34,146 bases of DNA from the NCBI GenBank assembly GCA_031261745.1, contig JAISJC010000088.1, positions 1 to 34,146 on the forward strand, in the 5' to 3' direction. Origin of the DNA: Oscillospiraceae bacterium. Its GTDB lineage: Bacteria; Bacillota; Clostridia; Oscillospirales; Oscillospiraceae. Position numbers and translations under genes: made by a program. Each line of letters opens with the position of its first letter. Positions within the stretch are counted from its first letter, which is position 1. The notes below the pieces were generated by a model. That model worked only from the letters and a program-made list of their open reading frames with translations, did not search any database and was not told where the DNA came from. This document shows, one piece after another, positions 8,624 to 17,243 of the stretch.

Positions 8624-10520
8624 TCTTGCTCCAATTGCGATACGTCACAAGTTCATTGAGATTCCACGACTTGCCTCCGGCGGGACCCTCGCCGCCCCTC
8701 GCAGAGCCGCGCATATATTCCAAAAGCTGCGCGCCGCCCGCGTTTTCGGAGGTAAACGCCGCGAGCGTCGCGCCGCCGCGCCCGTCGGCGAGCGTATCCG
8801 CGGCGAGCGTGACCGTCCCGCGAGAGAGAATCAGCCCCTCAAACGGGCGCGTAACGGTCACGTTCGCGCCGCTGCCCGCGGCGATTATGACGTGGACGTC
8901 GGGATAGTTGGCCGCGGTGAGCGTGAAATCACCGTCGGGAACAACCAGCGCGACAATTTTACCGTCGGCCGTGAACTCAGAAACGCCGCGCAGTTCTTCC
9001 ACGATTTTATCCGCGCGGACGAAGTGGTTAAACGGCGTTGTGTCCGCCGCCGCGTCGGCGTCGCCCTGACGGCGCAGCGTTGTAATCAGGTTGGCGTACT
9101 GCTCCGCGTAGTTTGAGGCGGGAACCGCGCCGCCGGGGACGAGCGTATAGCCGCCGCCGTCGGTAAAACGGTAATAAAACCCGTCCGCCGCGACGTTTTC
9201 GCCCGCGTTATAGCTCGCGAACGTGAGGTTGAGATATTCCTGAAACGCCTTATTATTTTCCGCGTAAAAGTCGGCGAAATACGCGTCGCGGTGCGCCGTT
9301 GTGTCGAATGTCAGGAAGAAATAGCGCAGCGTCGCGCCGTTAATCGGGCGGTAGCGGACGGCGTAGCCCGCGCCGTATCGCGCCGCGAGTGTTCCGAGAT
9401 TCACGGAAATGTCGCCTTCGTTTTCACTGCCGACGACGGACGGATTCGGCAGCGGCGACGCGACGCCGCCCCGCGTGAGCGTCAGGAGCGAATCCGGCAC
9501 GAGATACGCCGTCTGGTCGCTGCGTGCGGAGACGGAGCCGGACATCGGAATGTCCGCCGTGCCGTTCGCGACGTTGCTGTTCGTGATAAAAGCCCGCCCC
9601 GCAAGCGAAAGCGCGGTCACGCCGGATAAATCCAGTACAGCTCCGCTGCCGTTTACGATAATCGAGCTGCTGCGCTTGCTGTTCTCCGCACTGTCGCCGA
9701 AGCCGTAATACGCGCCGGAAATCACCGCGCTCGCGCCCGTTCCGCGCAGCTCCAAATCGTCCGCGACGTGAACGCCGCGCTCCGCGTCGGCGGCAAAATG
9801 CGCGCCGTCCACGTTGATGCGGTTGACCCAAATCTCCGCGCCGCCGCCGATTGCGAGCGTCGCGCCGTTGGCGATATTGCAGTCGCCGCCGCTCAAAACG
9901 CGCCCAGCGTCCAGCGCGAGCGTCTGCCCCGCGGCTGTCACATCAATCTGTCCGGCGTAGACATTGCCGTAGACGGCGACGCTGTTGTGCGTAGTCGTCA
10001 GCAGGTCGTCCGCGACGATGATGTAGTCCGAAAGGCGCGTATAACGCCCGTAGGATTGCGCCTCGTACGGCGGGACCTGAATTTCAAAATCCGTGTAAAT
10101 CGTGTTCTGATAGCTGTTTTCGATGATGTTTTCGACCGCGAGGCCGTAGATTTCGATATATTTCGGGTTGTCCGCGCTCGGCAGAAGCGCGTAATCGTAA
10201 CCGGCGATGTGAACGCTGATTTCGTCGATAAACGTATCGACGAACACGCGTTCGGAGTTCTCATAGCTTGTCAGCGCGGCGGTGTACGCGGTTTCAATCG
10301 CGTCGGAAACGCGGCTTTGAAGCTCCGCGCGGACGAAATCAAGTGCCTCCTCCGCGCTGTAAAAATTGCGTCGCGTGTAGAGATCTGCGCTCTTAATCTG
10401 CGCGTTCATATACGACATAAACAGCAGGACAATCCCAAGCATAGCGACAAAAGCGACCGTGACAATGACGGTCACGAGACCGGAACCCCTGTCGTCGCGC
10501 GGTTTATTTACGCGCATCAT
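8610..10520 (-). CDS. Large PilX/GspK-like minor pilin lacking Glu+5, with beta-helix-like passenger
   Basis: A 636-residue protein. The N-terminus (DDRGSGLVTVIVTVAFVAMLG) is a pilin-like hydrophobic helix after a short charged leader, but neither possible cleavage point gives Glu at +5. Absence of Glu+5 is the mark of GspK/PilX-type tip subunits. Residues about 35-175 form a helical and mixed domain (YSAEEALDFVRAEL). Residues about 190-330 have regular short strands with Gly/Asn turns (NSVAVYGNVYAGQIDV, LALDAGRVLSGGDCNI), which looks like a right-handed beta-helix. At 636 residues it is far longer than usual PilX (about 170-200) or GspK (about 300). It overlaps both neighbours by a few bases. 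In the known Clostridioides difficile cluster a comparable gene is called pilK. Adhesive or tip function is inference. Confidence 0.75.
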   Translation of the reverse strand: MMRVNKPRDDRGSGLVTVIVTVAFVAMLGIVLLFMSYMNAQIKSADLYTRRNFYSAEEALDFVRAELQSRVSDAIETAYTAALTSYENSERVFVDTFIDEISVHIAGYDYALLPSADNPKYIEIYGLAVENIIENSYQNTIYTDFEIQVPPYEAQSYGRYTRLSDYIIVADDLLTTTHNSVAVYGNVYAGQIDVTAAGQTLALDAGRVLSGGDCNIANGATLAIGGGAEIWVNRINVDGAHFAADAERGVHVADDLELRGTGASAVISGAYYGFGDSAENSKRSSSIIVNGSGAVLDLSGVTALSLAGRAFITNSNVANGTADIPMSGSVSARSDQTAYLVPDSLLTLTRGGVASPLPNPSVVGSENEGDISVNLGTLAARYGAGYAVRYRPINGATLRYFFLTFDTTAHRDAYFADFYAENNKAFQEYLNLTFASYNAGENVAADGFYYRFTDGGGYTLVPGGAVPASNYAEQYANLITTLRRQGDADAAADTTPFNHFVRADKIVEELRGVSEFTADGKIVALVVPDGDFTLTAANYPDVHVIIAAGSGANVTVTRPFEGLILSRGTVTLAADTLADGRGGATLAAFTSENAGGAQLLEYMRGSARGGEGPAGGKSWNLNELVTYRNWSKNEER

Positions 10521-11632
10521 TCACCGTCCTCAACGGGGAAGGAGAGCTTCGTCGCTTCAAGCGTAACCGCGCGCCCGTCCCGTTTGTCTGTGAGCCGAAC
10601 CGTGATTTTGTACATTCGGTTCGTGTCCCTGTAATGCTCCACGAGCGTGTTTTCGAGCCTTTCGCTCGTGCGAATCCAGTTTGAGCCGAACAGCAGACTG
10701 TTGTCGTTGTAACGGAAAGCTCCGTGCGCCGCGCTCGTTTTCAGCGTCGCGCTGTTCACCGCGACATTGGACGCGAGCGTCGCGCGGTTCGCGCCGCGGT
10801 GCTGTTCAAGCGTGAACGTGTTTGACGGGTATTTTGCAATGTAGTCGTTGTCCGAGCCCTCCAAATCCGCGCCCGTGAGCGCGAGCAGCGCGTCCGACGG
10901 ACGCTGCTTGACGAGGAATATTTGAAGATTTTCAATAGCGACATTCTCCGCGCGGCTCATATTGTTGCGCACGACGACCGTGTCCGCCGCCGAGCCGTAA
11001 AGCGGGTAATAGAAGAAGAAAATTGCGGAATTCTTCACCGACGGGAACGGCGCAAGCTCCTCGGTGATCGTTTCGCCGCCGAAATTGTACTCAAACGCGC
11101 AGTCAATCACGAGATTCTCCCCGTTTTCCCAAATATCCAGCCTGATAGTGCGCGAAACGCCGGATAAAACCGCGCGCATTGCGTTCGCGCCCTCCGTTTC
11201 CGCGAGAGGTGCCGCGAACTGCGCCAGCGCGGCGAGGTCAATCGCGGAATTGTTCTCCGCGCCGTACTTAATACCGGCGGTCGAGTATTTCACGAACTCA
11301 TCGCCGTTAACGGAATCCGCGTACGGCAGCGGGTCGAGCGTCACCGCGCCGTCGTAGGCGTGGTTCTGATATGTGTAATTCTCAAACGGAACGGTATACA
11401 CGCCGTCCGCGTCGGGCGCGATATCGCCTGCGAAGTCCGCGATATTTTTTTCGGACTTGACGGCTTCAATCAAATTCGCAGCGGCGTTCGTAGCAGCGTC
11501 CGCGGAGCGCGTGTTGCGCGCGACATTCGCGGCGGTAAGAAACGCGTGGAGCAGCGGAGCCGTGAGAATTCCGAGGACCAATACCGCGACAAGCAGTTCA
11601 AGCAGCGATAAGCCGCGGTCGTCACGTCCCAT
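10517..11632 (-). CDS. Minor pilin with long C-terminal domain (GspI/PilV-like position)
   Basis: I place the start at the ATG at 11632, giving 371 residues that open with MGRDDRG then LSLLELLVAVLVLG: the same six-residue leader plus Gly and Glu+5 as the other pilins here. The frame is open for 65 further codons upstream, but those encode Arg/Ser/Thr-rich sequence lying wholly inside the PilO-like gene and would bury the prepilin leader. The mature protein is unusually long for a minor pilin, with a beta-rich domain, including a stretch with hydrophobic aromatic residues (SAIFFFYYPLYG). The start overlaps the PilO-like stop by 11 bases and the stop overlaps the PilX-like start (ATGA), so expression is coupled. 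Confidence 0.82.
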   Translation of the reverse strand: MGRDDRGLSLLELLVAVLVLGILTAPLLHAFLTAANVARNTRSADAATNAAANLIEAVKSEKNIADFAGDIAPDADGVYTVPFENYTYQNHAYDGAVTLDPLPYADSVNGDEFVKYSTAGIKYGAENNSAIDLAALAQFAAPLAETEGANAMRAVLSGVSRTIRLDIWENGENLVIDCAFEYNFGGETITEELAPFPSVKNSAIFFFYYPLYGSAADTVVVRNNMSRAENVAIENLQIFLVKQRPSDALLALTGADLEGSDNDYIAKYPSNTFTLEQHRGANRATLASNVAVNSATLKTSAAHGAFRYNDNSLLFGSNWIRTSERLENTLVEHYRDTNRMYKITVRLTDKRDGRAVTLEATKLSFPVEDGE

Positions 11633-12290
11633 TGCGGATCGTCCCGAACGGGTTGTCGTTGCCGAGCGGACCCGGCGGAACGGCCGTTTCCGAGTAGACA
11701 TAGCTCCCGTCGGCAATGAAAATCTTGCTGATGGTGACGGTCCCGACAAGCCCGCCGGTCGCCGCGTCAAACGTGACGGAAGCCGCGTCAAGAACGGTCC
11801 TGTCCGCCGTTGCGTAGAGGCGGTCAATCGCGTTTTTCAGCTCCGAATAGCCCATTCGCGAGTTGAGCGTCATTGAAATCGCGTATGCGCGGTAGGGTAG
11901 AGGCGCGCCGTCCTCGTCGGGCAGCGTGAATTCCGACACGGCGATTGGCTCCGTGAACGACGCGGAGGCGATGTCGAGTTTCATTTCGTTTTCCAGCATT
12001 ACGGCGTACATAATCAAATCCTCGGTGCGGACCTCCTGCGCGTAATTGCCCAGCTCGCGCGCGATAAAATCGGCGTATTCGCGGATTGCTTTGTTATACG
12101 ACGGCACCTCGGCCTCGTACCCGCGCAGCACCGTAAGGCGCGGCCGCAGGCTCTCTGTCTGCGCACTGAGCGTTTCGGCGCGGTCGGTGAAGTCGAGGAA
12201 TACGAGAAAGTACACGGCGAGCGTCACGCCCAGTCCGAGGACGATGAGCAAAAGGTTGATGTCGCGCTTGGAAAGCCGTCCCAAGCCCAT
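11622..12290 (-). CDS. pilO: PilO-like inner-membrane alignment protein
   Basis: A 222-residue protein with a short cytoplasmic N-terminus, one membrane helix (about 12-32), a coiled-coil-like stretch (about 36-75, with ETLSAQTESLRPRLTVLRGYE), and an alpha/beta domain ending about residue 200. This is the PilO/GspM plan: it pairs with PilN and joins the platform to the rest of the pilus machine. Sequence identity in PilO is always low, so the call rests on topology, length (usual about 200) and position: one base after the PilM-PilN fusion gene and just before the minor pilins. The ATG is the natural start. Confidence 0.75.
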   Translation of the reverse strand: MGLGRLSKRDINLLLIVLGLGVTLAVYFLVFLDFTDRAETLSAQTESLRPRLTVLRGYEAEVPSYNKAIREYADFIARELGNYAQEVRTEDLIMYAVMLENEMKLDIASASFTEPIAVSEFTLPDEDGAPLPYRAYAISMTLNSRMGYSELKNAIDRLYATADRTVLDAASVTFDAATGGLVGTVTISKIFIADGSYVYSETAVPPGPLGNDNPFGTIRNGT

Positions 12291-12291
12291 A

Positions 12292-13692
12292 TTATTCGCC
12301 CCCTAACGGCGCGTATTCGCAGTTGATTGTGAAGCTCACGGCGGGCGCGCCCGCCGCGTTCCGCGCCTCTAAAATCGACGAAACAGTGAGCCGTTGCAGG
12401 CTGTTAAACGTCCGGAATTGCACCATTACGCGCGCGACGTCGGACTTGCGCGGCACCGTCATATTCATCACGACGTTATTGCGAGCGCACGACGCGGAGA
12501 GAAGCAAAATCTCGCTCGGCATCTTGCGTTCCAGCTCGCTTAGGAACGCTGTAAGGTTATCGTTCGGTGACGAGGTGAGTTTCCGCACAGTCAGAACAGC
12601 CTCCGCGCCGGATTGATACGCGGCGAATTTATCGTGGATGACCTCCGCGTATTCGACGGCGTGGACGTCGCGGATAATCTGCGCGTTTATCGCAGCCGCC
12701 TCGCGGAGCTTCAATCCGGAAAACGCGTAAAGCCCGCACGATATGAGCAGCAGCATAACAATTGACGTAATTCCGAGCGAAAGCGAAGCCTCGCGTTTCG
12801 CGCCGCCCCTGTTTTTCGGCTGAGTGAAGCGTTGCGGCAACAAGTCGAGCGGGCGCAGAGCCGAGCCGATGCAGTCGAGGTACGGCATCGGCTCTTCCGA
12901 AACCTCGTCGAAATACAGTACGCGATGTTCCGTTGACGCGGCGACGGCCTCGGAAAGCCCCGTTAAACGCCCTGCGGAACCCGCGAGAATGATACTCCCG
13001 ACGGACTCGTCGGCGTAGTGCGACGTGAAGTAATCCACGCTCCGCGCGATGCCCGCCGCAAGGCGGGCAAGCTCGTACTCGGCATCTCCGAACGTCAGTG
13101 TGCGTTGCAGGATAAGCGTTTCGCCGCTCATAAATGTCAGGTACGACGACGAGTGATTGATGTAGACGTAAAGATTCACGCCGGGAGCGTTAATCCGCGT
13201 GTAGACGTTGTACTGCGCGTTGCCGGCGTAGTCGATGCCGCGTACCCGCAGGTCTGCGGCTATCGCAAGGTTAAAATACCCTTCAAGCAGGCTCAGCGGC
13301 ACGGCGTAGACCATAACGCGCAGGTGGCTGTCCGCGTCGGAGACCGCGCCGAGGATTGCGTACGCGACGTGGTAAGCCGTCAAGTCAACGGGGAAGTAGT
13401 CCGCCGCGTTCGCGCGCACAATGTCGCGCACGCGGCTCTCCTTGACGGGAGGCAGGAGGACTTCACGCGTCGCCACACGGCTCGACGGGATTACGAACGA
13501 CACGTCACGCGTTTTGCCGAAACCGTGCGTGTTAAGCTCGTCGGTGAGCGTCGCGGCGAGCGCGTCCGGATTTGCGAGCTGGCCGTCGGTGACGGACGAT
13601 TCCGGAGTTGCGAACATAAACGAGCCGCCGCGCGGATTCCACACCCTGACAGTGCGCTCGCCGAATTCGATTACAAGTCCTTTTGCCGCCAT
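12292..13692 (-). CDS. pilMN: PilM-PilN fusion protein
   Basis: A 466-residue protein joining two pilus components. Residues 1 to about 278 are PilM: an actin/FtsA-like fold starting KGLVIEFGERTVRVW, with PPVKESRVRDIVRANAADYFPVDL in the expected place and a later SIILAGSAGRLTGL, the second nucleotide-binding region. Residues 281-286 read PLDLLP, the counterpart of the INLLP motif at the N-terminus of PilN that binds PilM in other species. One membrane helix (about 304-326) and a PilN periplasmic-type domain follow. In a monoderm this domain lies outside the membrane. Fused PilMN is known in Clostridioides difficile. The gene starts at an ATG after GGGAG and lies 16 bases behind pilD. Confidence 0.88.
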   Translation of the reverse strand: MAAKGLVIEFGERTVRVWNPRGGSFMFATPESSVTDGQLANPDALAATLTDELNTHGFGKTRDVSFVIPSSRVATREVLLPPVKESRVRDIVRANAADYFPVDLTAYHVAYAILGAVSDADSHLRVMVYAVPLSLLEGYFNLAIAADLRVRGIDYAGNAQYNVYTRINAPGVNLYVYINHSSSYLTFMSGETLILQRTLTFGDAEYELARLAAGIARSVDYFTSHYADESVGSIILAGSAGRLTGLSEAVAASTEHRVLYFDEVSEEPMPYLDCIGSALRPLDLLPQRFTQPKNRGGAKREASLSLGITSIVMLLLISCGLYAFSGLKLREAAAINAQIIRDVHAVEYAEVIHDKFAAYQSGAEAVLTVRKLTSSPNDNLTAFLSELERKMPSEILLLSASCARNNVVMNMTVPRKSDVARVMVQFRTFNSLQRLTVSSILEARNAAGAPAVSFTINCEYAPLGGE

Positions 13693-13708
13693 AAATTTTC
13701 ATCTCCCG

Positions 13709-14470
13709 CTAAATCAGAATTATATACCGGTCAATCAGCGCGTCGCCAAAGAACATCGCGAACGCCAACCCAAGTGCGAGGTACGGACCGAGCCGCAGTT
13801 CGCGTCCCGCCCCCGCGAATTTCATTCGCGTGAGATGCGTTACGGTGCCGGTCAGGCACGCGGCAAAGAAGCCGAGGATTACGAGTTTCCAGCCGAGGAA
13901 CAGTCCGCTTGCGGCAAGCAGCTTGATGTCTCCGCCGCCGACGGCGCGGCGTTTTGTAACCGAATACACGATATATAAAGGTAGACTTACTGCGAAAAAT
14001 CCAATTATATATGATATAACAGTAATAAAATATAAATTAACCCATAGTTTAACTGATATATTAAGAACGCCGCAGACGCCGATAAAGGCAGTGAAGCCGA
14101 ACGGGATTTCCCCCGTTCGGCCATCAATGACGGCGAGCCCGAGCAGGGCGGAAAGTGCGGCGCACGACAGAATCAGCTGCGGAACGGAGCCGAACCGCAG
14201 CGCGGCAAGCACCCACAGAAGCGCGTTTGCCGCCTCAATAACGGGGTACTGCGCGGAGATTTTGCCGCCGCAGCCGCGACAACGCCCTCTTTGCGCGATA
14301 TATGAAAACAGCGGTATCAGTTCAAGAGGGTGCAGCCGGCGGCCGCAATCGGGACAGCGCGACGGAGCGGTTATAACGCTCTTGTGCGCGGGAACGCGCA
14401 GAATGCAGACGTTCAGAAAGCTGCCTGTCAGCAGTCCGAACAGGGCGAAAAGCGCGGGCTTTACGACCAA
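13709..14470 (-). CDS. pilD: Prepilin peptidase / N-methyltransferase PilD
   Basis: A 253-residue polytopic membrane enzyme that cuts prepilin leaders after Gly and methylates the new N-terminus. Seen: GSFLNVCILRVP near residue 16, a four-cysteine zinc module (CPDC at 39-42 and CRGC at 64-67), a first catalytic Asp116 in VIDGRTGEIP and a second Asp181 in GGGDIKL. All hallmark residues are present, so it should be active on the five pilin-like proteins encoded around it. The only sensible start is a TTG at 14470, ten bases inside the pilin gene's end. A stretch of about 100 bases (13955-14056), encoding residues about 139-172, is strikingly AT-rich compared with the rest. Confidence 0.93.
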   Translation of the reverse strand: MVVKPALFALFGLLTGSFLNVCILRVPAHKSVITAPSRCPDCGRRLHPLELIPLFSYIAQRGRCRGCGGKISAQYPVIEAANALLWVLAALRFGSVPQLILSCAALSALLGLAVIDGRTGEIPFGFTAFIGVCGVLNISVKLWVNLYFITVISYIIGFFAVSLPLYIVYSVTKRRAVGGGDIKLLAASGLFLGWKLVILGFFAACLTGTVTHLTRMKFAGAGRELRLGPYLALGLAFAMFFGDALIDRYIILI

Positions 14471-14880
14471 GAACCTGCGGCGGCGGGGTCACCTGTGACC
14501 GTAATCGGGTCGGTCGTTGTGACGATTTGGACGGTGTACGTCTGACCGTTGTGCTTCTTTGACGTGAAGTCAATCGGACCGGGAACAACGTCGCGGACGG
14601 AGGTTTGAAGCTCGGTTACGGTGCAGGTAGGCGAACCCTCGTCGGCGACGGTGAGCGAAACCGTGCCGCCCTCCGCGACAAGCGCGTCGTAAACGTCCTC
14701 CTCCGACAGGGCAATCTGTGCGGCGCGCAGAACCTCGGACGCGGCGGATTCGTCCTTTTGAATGCGCGAACGCTCAACGTACTTGATGAACTGCGGAGCG
14801 AGAACGGCAATCAGTACCGCCATAATCGCGATGACAATGATAAGCTCGACGAGCGAGAAGCCTTTATTGCGAATTTTCAT
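14461..14880 (-). CDS. pilA: Type IV major pilin candidate
   Basis: A 139-residue prepilin: MKIRNKG leader, then FSLVELIIVIAIMAVLIAVLA with Phe at +1 and Glu at +5, and a conserved helix running to about residue 50. The small beta-rich C-terminal domain has a single Cys, so the disulfide loop of Gram-negative PilA is absent, as in several Clostridia pilins. The length and GFSLVEL start are those of a major pilin, and it sits between pilC and pilD. It has an AGG ribosome site and a 58-base gap on its 5' side, the longest gap inside the operon, which would allow separate control of pilin amount. That it is the major rather than a minor subunit is inferred. Confidence 0.88.
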   Translation of the reverse strand: MKIRNKGFSLVELIIVIAIMAVLIAVLAPQFIKYVERSRIQKDESAASEVLRAAQIALSEEDVYDALVAEGGTVSLTVADEGSPTCTVTELQTSVRDVVPGPIDFTSKKHNGQTYTVQIVTTTDPITVTGDPAAAGSWS

Positions 14881-14938
14881 TGGAAACCTACTTTCATTGT
14901 GAATGTCCTGTATAGTTTTTCCGAAACACGGCGTATTA

Positions 14939-16156
14939 TTACAGATTCTCTAACTGACCGTACATATCGGCGAGCGGGAGCATTACTGACATTATAATCG
15001 TGCCTACGACCGCCGCCATCAGTATGATAATCGCGGGTTCAAGCATACTCATAAGTGCCTGCGTCGCAGCCTCGGATTCCTCGTCGTAGTAGTCCGCGAT
15101 TTTACCGAGCATTCCCTCAATATTGCCGGATTCTTCGCCGATTCTCAGCATTTGGTACACGAGCGGCGGGAAAATCTTCGCCGAGCGGAGCGTTTCGGAC
15201 AGCGTGCTGCCCATTGAAACATCGTCGCGTGCGCTCATCAGCGCGTCGCGGAAGATGATATTGGACATCGTGTTTGCGACAATCTCCAACGCCTCAATCA
15301 GAGGAATACCGCTGCCGATGAGCGTGGAGAGCGTGCGCGCCATTCGCGCGGACGCGGTTTTTACGACAAACTGCCGGATAACGGGGGCTTTCAGGAATAA
15401 CCTGCCGAACGCGTACCGACCCGCCGTTGACCGTGCGAACAGCCGGATTATGACGACCGCACCGGCGAGCATAAGCACGACATAGAACCAATACGCCTGC
15501 ATAAAGTCGGAGACGGCGACGACGCCGAGCGTCAGCGCGGGAAGTTCGCTGCCGAGCTGCTCGAAAATGTCCTGAAATGTCGGGACCACGAGCGTCAGCA
15601 TTACGCCGATGACGACGACGGTGACAATCAGGATAATCGTCGGATACACGGACGCTTTCTTGACCATTCCGCGTATTTTCGCGTCCTTTTCGTACTGCTC
15701 CGCCATTCGGTAAAACGACGTGGACAGACTGCCCGACGCCTCGCCCGCGGATATGAGTGAAACGCACATTTCGCCGAAGATACCGACGTGGCGGCGCATC
15801 GCCTCGGTGAGCGATTCGCCTGTCTCAACTTTCAGGCGAATATCCGAGAGCGCGTTAGCGAGCAGTTTGTTCTCCGTCTGCTCCGAGAGCATTTCGAGCG
15901 CGGAGATAACCGGAACGCCCGCGTCCAGAATGCTCACGAACTGGCGGCAAAACACGGACAGATCGCGGACACGCGGCTTTTTTTCAAAAAAGCTGATGCT
16001 GATGTCGCGCGACAGCACGCTCTGCGCCGCGACGGATACGGGCAGCAGGCCGCGGTTTTTCAGTTCGCGTGACGCGTCGGCGGGCGTGTCTGCGGTGATA
16101 CTGCCTTTTTGTTCCGCACCGGCGGCGGTCAAAGCTATGAAGCTGAATTCGGGCAA
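14939..16156 (-). CDS. pilC: Type IV pilus platform protein PilC (GspF family)
   Basis: The inner-membrane platform on which the PilB and PilT motors act. I choose the TTG at 16156, giving 405 residues starting MPEFSFIALTAAGAEQKGSI. This matches the usual PilC opening, and the CGGAGG ribosome site then stands 8 bases upstream. The GTG at 16165 would overlap that site. Two T2SSF repeats are visible. The first (about 65-190) contains FCRQFVSILDAGVPV and GESLTEAM; the second (about 270-395) contains MARTLSTLIGSGIPLIEAL and GSTLSETL. Three membrane segments lie near 168-190, 218-238 and 375-398. The gene lies 21 bases after pilT. Confidence 0.93.
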   Translation of the reverse strand: MPEFSFIALTAAGAEQKGSITADTPADASRELKNRGLLPVSVAAQSVLSRDISISFFEKKPRVRDLSVFCRQFVSILDAGVPVISALEMLSEQTENKLLANALSDIRLKVETGESLTEAMRRHVGIFGEMCVSLISAGEASGSLSTSFYRMAEQYEKDAKIRGMVKKASVYPTIILIVTVVVIGVMLTLVVPTFQDIFEQLGSELPALTLGVVAVSDFMQAYWFYVVLMLAGAVVIIRLFARSTAGRYAFGRLFLKAPVIRQFVVKTASARMARTLSTLIGSGIPLIEALEIVANTMSNIIFRDALMSARDDVSMGSTLSETLRSAKIFPPLVYQMLRIGEESGNIEGMLGKIADYYDEESEAATQALMSMLEPAIIILMAAVVGTIIMSVMLPLADMYGQLENL

Positions 16157-16177
16157 GAGAAACACCTCCGTTCGCCC

Positions 16178-17233
16178 CTACATTATTTTTTTCGAGAGGG
16201 AAGCGCGGTCCTGCGCGTATTGCAGAGCGGTCTCGTCGGAAACCTCGCCTTTGAGGTACAAATCGTAAATCGCGTCGTCCATCGTAATCATTCCCGCGCG
16301 GCGGCTCGTCTGAATAACCGAGGTAATCTGGAACGTTTTTGCCTCACGAATGTGATTGCGGATTGCGGCGTTTGCGAGCATAACTTCAAGTGCGGCGACG
16401 CGCCCTTTTCCGTTGCGGCGCGGCAATAATTGCTGCGACACGACGCATTCTAAGACGTCGGCGAGCTGCGTGCGAATCTGCTGTTGCTGGTACGGCGGGA
16501 ACACGTCGATTATGCGGTCAATCGTGTTTGCCGCGCCAATGGTGTGCAGCGTCGAGAATACGAGATGACCCGTTTCGGCGGCGGTGACGGCGGTTGAAAT
16601 CGTCTCCAAGTCGCGCATCTCACCGACGAGAATAACGTCGGGGTCCTGACGCAGGGCGGCGCGGAGCGCGTTTGAGTAGCTCTTCGTGTCGTTGCCGATC
16701 TCGCGCTGGTTTACAATGGATTTTTTGTGCGTGTGCAGGTACTCAACGGGGTCTTCGAGTGTGATGATATGCCCCGGCTCCTTGTCATTTATGATGTTGA
16801 CGAGGCACGCGAGCGTCGTGGACTTGCCGGAACCCGTCGCGCCGGTGACAAGCACGAGACCGCGCCGCTTGTCCGTCGTCGCGATAACCGCGTCGGGAAT
16901 GCCCAATTCCTCCGCCGACGGAATACGCAGGTTAAGAATCCGCGCGACAATCACGGGCGAACCGCGCTGCTTGAACACGTTGATGCGGAACCGTCCGAGC
17001 GACGGCACGGAGTACGCGAAATCCACCTCGCCGAGGTCGTCGAACGTCTTGCGCTGCTGCTCAGAAAACAGCGAATTTGCGAGTGCCTCCGTGTCGGCGG
17101 GTTTCAGTATATCGGGCGCAAGTTCGCAAATTTCGCCGTCAATCCGGCAGCTCGGCACGCGCCCCGGCGCGAGGTGAATGTCCGACGCGTGCCGCTCCAC
17201 CGCGATTGCGATTATCTCGTCTATTGTCAGCAT
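16178..17233 (-). CDS. pilT: Pilus retraction ATPase PilT
   Basis: A 351-residue hexameric ATPase driving pilus retraction. The start is the ATG at 17233 with AGGAGG seven bases upstream; the frame extends six codons further to a TTG with no ribosome site. Motifs: Walker A GATGSGKST (131-139), Asp-box LEDPVEYLH, Walker B VILVGEMRD, His-box STLHT, and near the C-terminus AIRNHIRE, the counterpart of the AIRNLIRE retraction motif. That last motif is what separates PilT from PilB. It lies 10 bases behind pilB in the same operon, so twitching-type retraction is expected. Confidence 0.95.
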   Translation of the reverse strand: MLTIDEIIAIAVERHASDIHLAPGRVPSCRIDGEICELAPDILKPADTEALANSLFSEQQRKTFDDLGEVDFAYSVPSLGRFRINVFKQRGSPVIVARILNLRIPSAEELGIPDAVIATTDKRRGLVLVTGATGSGKSTTLACLVNIINDKEPGHIITLEDPVEYLHTHKKSIVNQREIGNDTKSYSNALRAALRQDPDVILVGEMRDLETISTAVTAAETGHLVFSTLHTIGAANTIDRIIDVFPPYQQQQIRTQLADVLECVVSQQLLPRRNGKGRVAALEVMLANAAIRNHIREAKTFQITSVIQTSRRAGMITMDDAIYDLYLKGEVSDETALQYAQDRASLSKKIM

Positions 17234-17243
17234 TGGAAACCTC

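Noticed and set aside
11633-11827. N-terminal extension of the long minor pilin
   Set aside because: The extra 65 codons lie inside the pilO frame, are Arg/Ser/Thr-rich, and would place the prepilin leader in the middle of the protein.
14881-14938. Possible separate promoter for the pilin gene (TATACA on the minus strand)
   Set aside because: No acceptable -35 at 16-18 bases; the short CCG/CGG stem nearby is too weak for a terminator. It stays open but is not supported.
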